DNA from: Cellulosimicrobium funkei
GTDB lineage: Bacteria; Actinomycetota; Actinomycetes; Actinomycetales; Cellulomonadaceae
Length of the DNA stretch: 64,000 nt
Direction of reading: 5' to 3'
NCBI RefSeq assembly: GCF_004519295.1
Contig: NZ_SOZH01000008.1
Coordinates: 124,001 to 188,000, forward strand
A model generated the notes under the pieces. That model did not search any database, had not been told where the DNA came from, and worked only from the letters and a program-made list of their open reading frames with translations. How positions within the stretch are numbered: position 1 is the stretch's first letter; every line of letters starts with the position of its first letter. The translations under genes and the position numbers were made by a program. Positions 58,584-64,000 of the stretch are shown piece after piece.

Positions 58584-59770
58584 TGACGGCCCCCACCACC
58601 CCCGCCGCGGCGTCGGCCACCCCGCGCCTCGCCGACGACGTCGCCGCGCTCCTGCGGGCGGGGACAGTCATCCCGGCGCAGCCCCTCGCGCTCGACGCGG
58701 ACCGCCGCCTCGACGAGCGCCGCCAGCGCGCGCTCACGCGGTACTACCACGCGGCGGGCGCGGGCGGCGTCGCCGTCGGCGTCCACACGACGCAGTTCGA
58801 GATCCGCGAGCACGGGCTCCTGCGGCCCGTGCTCGAGCTCGCGGCCGAGGTGTCGCGCGCGACGGTCGCGGGCGACGCGCCCGCGGGCTCGCTGCACACC
58901 GGGCCCCGCCCGCTCGTCCAGGTCGCGGGCGCGGCCGGCGACGTGCGGCAGGCCGTCGCGGAGGCGGAGCTCGCGGCGTCGCTCGGTTACGACGCGGTGC
59001 TGCTCGCGCCGCGCGTGCCCGGTCTCGCCGGCTCGCGCGAGGAGGTTGAGCGCGTGCTGCTCGACCGCGCCCGCGCCGTCGGCGAGGTGCTGCCCGTCAT
59101 CGGGTTCTACCTCCAGGAGGCGATCGGCGGCCCGCGCCTGTCCGTCGGCTTCTGGCGCGAGTACGCGTCGATCGAGGCGGTCGTCGCGATCAAGGCCGCG
59201 CCGTTCCACCGCTACCGAACGATCGACGTGCTGCGCGGCGTCGCCGCGTCGGGTCGCGGCGACGAGATCGCGCTGTACACGGGCAACGACGACGCGATCG
59301 TCGCCGACCTCACGCAGCGCCTCGACGTCCCGGTGACCGACGCCGAGGGCCGCGCCTCGACCTTCACGGCGCGGTTCGTGGGCGGCCTGCTCGGGCAGTG
59401 GGCGGTCTGGACCCGGGGGGCGGTCGAGACGCTGGCCCTCGCGCACGCCGCGCACGGCATCGGCCCCGACGGCGGGGCCACCGTGCCCGACGCCGCCGCC
59501 CTCGCGACCCTCACCGCGCGCGCGGCCGGCCTCACCGACGCGAACGCGGCCGTCTTCGACGCGGCGCACGACTTCGCGGGCGTCATCGCGGGCGTGCACG
59601 AGGTGCTGCGCCGCCAGGGCCTGCTCGACGGCATCTGGTGCCTCGACCCGGAGGAGACCCTCTCCCCCGGGCAGGCCGACGAGCTGACCCGCGTGACGGC
59701 GTCGTACCCGTGGCTCGCCGCCGCGGACGATGCGCTCGTCGCGGAGCACCTCGAGGACTGGCTGCGGTGA
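58583..59770 (+). CDS. DapA/NanA-like aldolase family protein (DUF993 type)
   Basis: 395 aa from ATG 58583 (TGATG overlap). A TIM-barrel protein of the dihydrodipicolinate synthase / N-acetylneuraminate lyase superfamily: HTTQFEIREHGLLRPVLELA, LPVIGFYLQEAIGGPRLSVG (with the Tyr position) and AVVAIKAAPFHRYRTIDVLR, where the Lys is the expected Schiff-base residue. The family commonly cleaves 2-keto-3-deoxy sugar acids to pyruvate and an aldehyde. In this operon it could be the aldol-cleavage step, but the DUF993 branch has no proven reaction that I know of. Confidence 0.8.
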   Translation: MTAPTTPAAASATPRLADDVAALLRAGTVIPAQPLALDADRRLDERRQRALTRYYHAAGAGGVAVGVHTTQFEIREHGLLRPVLELAAEVSRATVAGDAPAGSLHTGPRPLVQVAGAAGDVRQAVAEAELAASLGYDAVLLAPRVPGLAGSREEVERVLLDRARAVGEVLPVIGFYLQEAIGGPRLSVGFWREYASIEAVVAIKAAPFHRYRTIDVLRGVAASGRGDEIALYTGNDDAIVADLTQRLDVPVTDAEGRASTFTARFVGGLLGQWAVWTRGAVETLALAHAAHGIGPDGGATVPDAAALATLTARAAGLTDANAAVFDAAHDFAGVIAGVHEVLRRQGLLDGIWCLDPEETLSPGQADELTRVTASYPWLAAADDALVAEHLEDWLR

Positions 59771-60831
59771 CCGGCGCGCCCGACCCGGGGACCGCCGCGG
59801 GGCCCGGCCCGGGTGCCGGGGCCGCGCGCGCGGTCGTCGCGGTCGCGCCGTGGCTGCGCACCGAGCTGTTCGCCCCCGACGTCTGGGAGCGCCTGGCGGG
59901 CGCGGGACCGTTCGACGTCGTCGACGACCCGCGCGCGCTCGGCGCCGCGCTCGACCGGCTGAGCCCCGCGGCGCGCGAGCGCGTCGACGCGCTCGTCGTC
60001 TCCTGGGGCACGCCGCCCCTGGACGCGGACCTCCTGGACCGGCTCCCCGGCCTGCGGCTCGTCGCGCACACGGGCGCCTCCGTCAAGCCGTTCGTCACGC
60101 CCGCGCTGTGGGAGCGCGGGGTCCGCGTGACGCAGGCGGGCCAGGCGATGGCACGCCCGGTGGCCGAGGTCTCGGTGACGTTCGCGCTCGCGCTGCTCCA
60201 CCAGGTCCCCGCGTTCCACAACGCCCTGCACGACGGCGTCCCGTGGGCCGACGCGGAGGCCGCACCCCCGCGGTACGAGATCGCGGGCACGCGCGTCGGC
60301 GTCGTCGGAGCGTCGCGCACCGGGCGCGCGGCGATCGCGATGCTGCGCGCGCTCGGCGCGGAGGTCGTGGTCGCCGACCCGACCCTCTCCCCCGCCGACG
60401 CCGCCGCGCTCGGCGCGACCCTCGTCGGGCTCGACGAGCTGCTCGCGACGAGCCGCGTCACGATGCTGCACGCACCCGTGCTGCCCGAGACCCACCACCT
60501 GCTCGGCGCGCGCGAGCTCGCGCTCCTGCCCGACCACGCCGGGCTCGTCAACACCGCACGGTCGTGGCTCACGGACGAGGACGCCCTCGTCCGTGAGCTG
60601 GCGAGCGGCCGGATCAGCGCCGCGCTCGACGTCTACGACGCCGAGCCGCTGCCCGAGGACCACCCGCTGCGCCGCCTGCGGAACGTGCTCCTCACGCCGC
60701 ACCACGCCGCCGCGACCGTGCAGGGCCGGCTCACGCAGGGCGCGATCGTCGTCGACGAGCTCGCCCGCTTCCGCGCGGGCGAGCCGCTCGCGCACGAGGT
60801 GCGCGCGGCCGACCTCGACCGCATGGGCTGA
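59767..60831 (+). CDS. 2-Hydroxyacid dehydrogenase family protein, second copy
   Basis: 354 aa from GTG 59767 (GTGA overlap). VGVVGASRTGRAAIAMLRAL is a modified NAD loop (G-A-S-R-T-G instead of G-x-G-x-I/V-G), the catalytic Arg is in LVNTARSWLTDED, Glu in DVYDAEPLPEDHPL, His in LLTPHHAAATVQG. It is the last gene of the transporter operon, 80 bp before trmL. Differs clearly from the copy at 37150, so it probably acts on another intermediate. Confidence 0.85.
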   Translation: MTGAPDPGTAAGPGPGAGAARAVVAVAPWLRTELFAPDVWERLAGAGPFDVVDDPRALGAALDRLSPAARERVDALVVSWGTPPLDADLLDRLPGLRLVAHTGASVKPFVTPALWERGVRVTQAGQAMARPVAEVSVTFALALLHQVPAFHNALHDGVPWADAEAAPPRYEIAGTRVGVVGASRTGRAAIAMLRALGAEVVVADPTLSPADAAALGATLVGLDELLATSRVTMLHAPVLPETHHLLGARELALLPDHAGLVNTARSWLTDEDALVRELASGRISAALDVYDAEPLPEDHPLRRLRNVLLTPHHAAATVQGRLTQGAIVVDELARFRAGEPLAHEVRAADLDRMG

Positions 60832-60910
60832 GCGTCCCGCGCCGCGCCACGACCGGGGCCGACGTCGAGGTGTACCGCGCCCCGCTCGGACCGCTGCGAG
60901 AATCGGGGGC

Positions 60911-61447
60911 GTGAGCGAGACCCCCGACCCCCGCACCGACTGGCGGCCGCACGTCGCCGACCCGGCCGCCCGACCGCCGTCGACCCTGCCCCACGTGGTG
61001 TTCTTCGAGCCGCGCATCCCGGGGAACACGGGCAACGCGATCCGCCTCGCCGCGGTGACCGGGGCGCGCCTGCACCTGGTCGAGCCGCTCGGGTTCGACC
61101 TGGACGAGCCCAGGCTGCGCCGCGCGGGCCTGGACTACCACGACCTCGCGAGCGTCGAGGTGCACGCGGACTTCGACGCCGCGCTCGCGACCCTCCCGGG
61201 CCGGGTCTTCGCGTTCACGACGCGCGCGACGACGTCGTTCACCGACGTGACGTACCGGCCGGACGACGTCCTGCTGTTCGGCCCGGAGCCCACCGGCCTG
61301 CCCGACGACGTGCTGGCCCACGAGCGGATCACGGACCAGCTGAAGATCCCCATGCTGCCTGGGCGCCGCTCGCTCAACCTCACCAACGCGGCGTCGATCG
61401 CCGTCTACGAGGCGTGGCGCCAGACGGGCTTCGCCGGCGGTTCCTGA
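60911..61447 (+). CDS. trmL: tRNA (cytidine/uridine-34-2'-O)-methyltransferase, TrmL type
   Basis: 178 aa from GTG 60911. SPOUT knot motifs are present: HVVFFEPRIPGNTGNAIRLA, LLFGPEPTGLPDDV and MLPGRRSLNLTNAASIAVYE. TrmL methylates the wobble ribose of certain tRNA-Leu. GAGAAT at 60898-60903 lies 7 nt before the start with no ribosome binding site, so a leaderless transcript is likely. It is a housekeeping gene unrelated to the catabolic island and marks its right border. About 25 extra residues precede the first conserved strand. Confidence 0.92.
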   Translation: MSETPDPRTDWRPHVADPAARPPSTLPHVVFFEPRIPGNTGNAIRLAAVTGARLHLVEPLGFDLDEPRLRRAGLDYHDLASVEVHADFDAALATLPGRVFAFTTRATTSFTDVTYRPDDVLLFGPEPTGLPDDVLAHERITDQLKIPMLPGRRSLNLTNAASIAVYEAWRQTGFAGGS

Positions 61448-61484
61448 CCGCGACACCCGACCGGCCCACCCGCCCGGCACCCCG

Positions 61485-61541
61485 TGAGTGCATGAAACAG
61501 TCGCGCCCGAAGGCCTCGGACGCGACTGTTTCATGCACTCA
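61485..61541. repeat. Perfect 21-bp inverted repeat between trmL and xylB
   Basis: Arms 61485-61505 and 61521-61541 are exact reverse complements around 15 nt that itself contains a CCGA/TCGG stem. It sits between two converging genes and can terminate both. The arm contains GAAACAGTCGCG, lower in G+C than the surroundings. Confidence 0.85.
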
Positions 61542-61553
61542 GCGGGGGCGGGG

Positions 61554-63149
61554 TCAGACGAGGTCGCGCACCGCCGCGTACTGCTCGCGGATCGCCGGGA
61601 CCGGGTCGGCCTCGACCACCGTGGCCGACGACGCGGCCCAGGTGGGCGGGGCGACGTCCGCCCCGGAGCCGCCCGCCTCGTGCGCGGCGAGGACCCACGC
61701 CGCCTGGCGCGCGGCGCCGTCGGCCACGTACTCGCCGGGCTCGGGGACCGTGACGGGCAGGCCGAGGACCTGCGGCGCGATGCGCCGGACCGCCTCGGAC
61801 TGCGCGCCGCCGCCGATGAGCTGCACGCGCTCGACCCGGACGCCGAGCGCCCGCAGCGCGTCGAGCCCGTCCGCGAGGCCGCACAGCATGCCCTCGACGT
61901 ACGCGCGCGCGAGGTGCTCCGGCGTCGACGTGCCGAGCCGGATGCCGTGCAGCGTGCCCGACGCGTCGGGACGGTTGGGCATGCGCTCGCCCTCCAGGTA
62001 CGGCACGAGCACGAGCCCGTCCGCGCCGGGGGGCGCCTGGAGCGCGAGCCGCGACAGCCCCGCATGGTCGACGCCGAGGACGGCGCGCGCCGCGTCGAGC
62101 ACCCGGCTCGCGTTGAGCGTCACCGCGAGCAGCAGGTACCGGCCCGTCGCGTCGGAGAACCCGTTGACGAGGCCGGAGCCGTCCGCCGTGCGGTCGTCGG
62201 TCACGGCCGACACGACGCCCGACGTCCCGATCGACACCGCGACGTCGCCCGCGACCATGCCGAGGCCGAGCGCCGCACCGGCGTTGTCGCCCGCGCCGGG
62301 GCCGAGCAGCGTGCCGCCCTCGACCGCGCTCCCGGCGACCGAGGGGTGCGCGACGCCCGCCGTCGCCGACGGCCCGACGACGCGCGGCAGCACGACGTCG
62401 GTCCGTCCGAGCGCGAGCTCCAGCAGGTAGAGGCGGTACGCGCCCCGGCCGTCGGGGCCGTCGTCCCTCGTCGCGTCGTAGTAGCCCGTGCCTGACGCGT
62501 CGGACGCGTCGGTGACGAGCGCGCCGAGGTCCGGGCCGAGCGGCGCGGACTCGTCGCCCGCGGGGCCGTACCCCGCGATGCGCCACGTGAGCCAGTCGTG
62601 CGGCAGCGCGACGGCGGCGACGCGCGCCGCGTTCTCCGGCTCGGCGTCGCGCAGCCAGCGCAGCTTCGTCACCGTGAGCGACGCGACCGGCACGGACCCG
62701 ATCGCGTCGGCCCACGCCTGGGCGCCCGCCTCGGTCGCGGACTCGACCCGGTCGTGGGCGTCGGGGACGCCCTCGGCGAGGCGGGCCTCGCCGAGCTCCC
62801 GGATCAGGTCGCGCGCGGCCGGGGCCGAGCGCGTGTCGTTCCACAGGAGCGCGTCGCGCACGACGTTCCCGTCCGCGTCGAGCGCGACGAGACCGTGCTG
62901 CTGGCCGCCGACGGCGAGCGCCGCGACGTCGGCGAGCCCGCCCGCCGCGGACGCGGCCTCGCGGAACGCGTCCCACCACGCGTCGGGGTGGACCTCGGTG
63001 CCGTCGGGGTGCTTGGCCGACCCGGTGCGCACGAGGGCGCCCGTCGCGGCGTCGCGCACGACGATCTTGCAGGACTGCGTGGACGTGTCGACGCCGGCGA
63101 CGAGCACGCGCTCGCCGCCGGCGTCGGACGTCCTGGCGTCGGCGGCCAC
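61554..63149 (-). CDS. xylB: Xylulokinase
   Basis: 531 aa from GTG 63149, one base after the xylA stop; a GTG at 63107 closer to the first strand is an alternative. FGGY-kinase motifs: [65 protein letters not shown] and [20 protein letters not shown]. It phosphorylates D-xylulose to enter the pentose phosphate pathway. The GQQHG element is typical of XylB rather than glycerol or gluconate kinases. Operon with xylA. Confidence 0.95.
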   Translation of the reverse strand: MAADARTSDAGGERVLVAGVDTSTQSCKIVVRDAATGALVRTGSAKHPDGTEVHPDAWWDAFREAASAAGGLADVAALAVGGQQHGLVALDADGNVVRDALLWNDTRSAPAARDLIRELGEARLAEGVPDAHDRVESATEAGAQAWADAIGSVPVASLTVTKLRWLRDAEPENAARVAAVALPHDWLTWRIAGYGPAGDESAPLGPDLGALVTDASDASGTGYYDATRDDGPDGRGAYRLYLLELALGRTDVVLPRVVGPSATAGVAHPSVAGSAVEGGTLLGPGAGDNAGAALGLGMVAGDVAVSIGTSGVVSAVTDDRTADGSGLVNGFSDATGRYLLLAVTLNASRVLDAARAVLGVDHAGLSRLALQAPPGADGLVLVPYLEGERMPNRPDASGTLHGIRLGTSTPEHLARAYVEGMLCGLADGLDALRALGVRVERVQLIGGGAQSEAVRRIAPQVLGLPVTVPEPGEYVADGAARQAAWVLAAHEAGGSGADVAPPTWAASSATVVEADPVPAIREQYAAVRDLV

Positions 63150-63150
63150 C

Positions 63151-64000
63151 TCAGCCGATGAGGTGCTCGAGCGCGAGCTGGTTGAGGCGCACGAAGCCGA
63201 AGTCGCGGTTCGCCGCGGCGTCGACGTCGAACTCCTCGTACGCGCCGCGGTCCGCGAGCAGGTCGGCGACGGACTCGCCCTCGCCCAGCGTGGGCTGGCC
63301 GAGCTCGAACACGCCCGAGTGCGCGAACGCCTCCTGGACACGGCTGTCGGCGCGGTACGCCGCGGCCTTGCGCGCGAGCAGGCGGTAGGTCTCCATGTTG
63401 GCGCGCGCGGAGTCCCACACGCCGACCTCGTTCTCGGTGCGCGACGGCTTGTAGTCGAAGTGACGCGGGCCCGTGTACGTGGGGCCGCCGTTCGGGAAGC
63501 CGTTCTCGAGCAGGTCGACCGTGAAGAACGCGGAGAGCAGGTCGCCGTGGCCGAACACGAGGTCCTGGTCGAACTTGATCGAGCGCTGGCCGTTGAGGTC
63601 GATGTGGAAGAGCTTGCCCGCCCACAGCGCCTGCGCGAGGCCGTGCGTGTAGTTGAGGCCCGCCATCTGCTCGTGGCCCGTCTCCGGGTTGAGGCCCACG
63701 ATGTCGCCGTTGTCGAGCTTCGCGATGAGGCCGAGCGCGTGGCCGATGGTCGGCAGGAAGATGTCGCCGCGGGGCTCGTTCGGCTTGGGCTCGAGCGCGA
63801 TCTTGAGGTCGTAGCCCTTCTCCTTGATGTACGCCGCGGTGAGGTCGAGACCCTCGGCGTAGCGCTCGTGCGCGGAGTGCAGGTCCTTGGCGCCGTCGTA
63901 CTCGGTGCCCTCGCGGCCGCCCCACATGACGAACGTCTTGGCGCCGAGCTCGGCGGTGAGGTCGACGTTGCGCAGCACCTTGCGCAGCGCGTAGCGGCGC
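63151..64000 (-). CDS. xylA: Xylose isomerase (5' part cut by window edge)
   Basis: 283 codons visible; the frame is still open at base 64000 ([20 protein letters not shown]), so the N-terminal third is missing. Metal and substrate residues are all there: [14 protein letters not shown] (Glu and Lys), [20 protein letters not shown] (Glu, His), [22 protein letters not shown] (Asp pairs) and HFDYKPSR. It isomerises D-xylose to D-xylulose in the cytosol. It lies upstream of xylB in the same direction with only 1 nt between them. Confidence 0.97.
   Translation of the reverse strand, partial: RRYALRKVLRNVDLTAELGAKTFVMWGGREGTEYDGAKDLHSAHERYAEGLDLTAAYIKEKGYDLKIALEPKPNEPRGDIFLPTIGHALGLIAKLDNGDIVGLNPETGHEQMAGLNYTHGLAQALWAGKLFHIDLNGQRSIKFDQDLVFGHGDLLSAFFTVDLLENGFPNGGPTYTGPRHFDYKPSRTENEVGVWDSARANMETYRLLARKAAAYRADSRVQEAFAHSGVFELGQPTLGEGESVADLLADRGAYEEFDVDAAANRDFGFVRLNQLALEHLIG

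Overview
The window is about 74% G+C, uses many GTG/TTG starts and chains its genes through 1-11 nt overlaps. Together with a GTP-type PEP carboxykinase, a RamB/ScfR-type regulator, leaderless promoters and a flagellar set of the Gram-positive kind, this points to a motile high-GC actinobacterium. My best guess is Micrococcales, Cellulomonas / Promicromonosporaceae-like; this is an inference from gene content, not a database match. I saw no tRNA, rRNA, CRISPR array or insertion sequence.

Bases 1-16.9k are a flagellar island. A long minus-strand block runs from the second flagellin, flagellin, fliD, fliS and a FliT-like gene to flgB-flgC-fliE-fliF-fliG-fliH-fliI-fliJ, a NlpC/P60 hydrolase and the truncated fliK. 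The motility sigma factor fliA lies between this block and a plus-strand operon flgN-flgK-flgL-fliW. Bases 17.0-26.8k are a chemotaxis operon on the minus strand: cheA, cheW, two chemoreceptors sharing an apparently identical 758-bp segment, cheB, cheR, two cheY genes and two CheX-like proteins. Three uncharacterised proteins follow (26.9-29.7k). A shared pair of signals (CRP-like palindrome plus GCCGA-type -10, 20-21 bp apart) occurs upstream of flagellin and of one of these unknown genes.

Bases 29.8-35.3k hold central metabolism and housekeeping genes: a RamB-like regulator divergent from pckG, a methyltransferase, and trpS. trpS is preceded by a 13-residue leader peptide with three consecutive Trp codons and a hairpin, a transcription attenuator.

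Bases 35.3-60.8k form a carbohydrate catabolic island. It holds an SMP-30 lactonase, FAH-type hydrolase, two 2-hydroxyacid dehydrogenases, three SDRs, an enolase-superfamily enzyme, a ceramidase-like protein, two Tat-exported beta-helix proteins, a Gfo/Idh oxidoreductase, an ABC sugar importer, an epimerase and a DapA-like aldolase. A GntR/FCD regulator sits inside it, and variants of a TTGCTATAGCAA palindrome precede every transcription unit from 38.2k to 52.7k. This looks like one regulon that depolymerises a polysaccharide outside the cell, imports the sugar and oxidises it by a non-phosphorylative route resembling L-fucose/L-rhamnose or uronate degradation. The actual substrate cannot be told from sequence alone.

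Bases 60.9-64k hold a trmL-type tRNA methyltransferase and the convergent xylose genes xylB and xylA (xylA cut by the window edge). Long perfect inverted repeats and paired 21-bp tandem arrays lie in the intergenic gaps of the right half.
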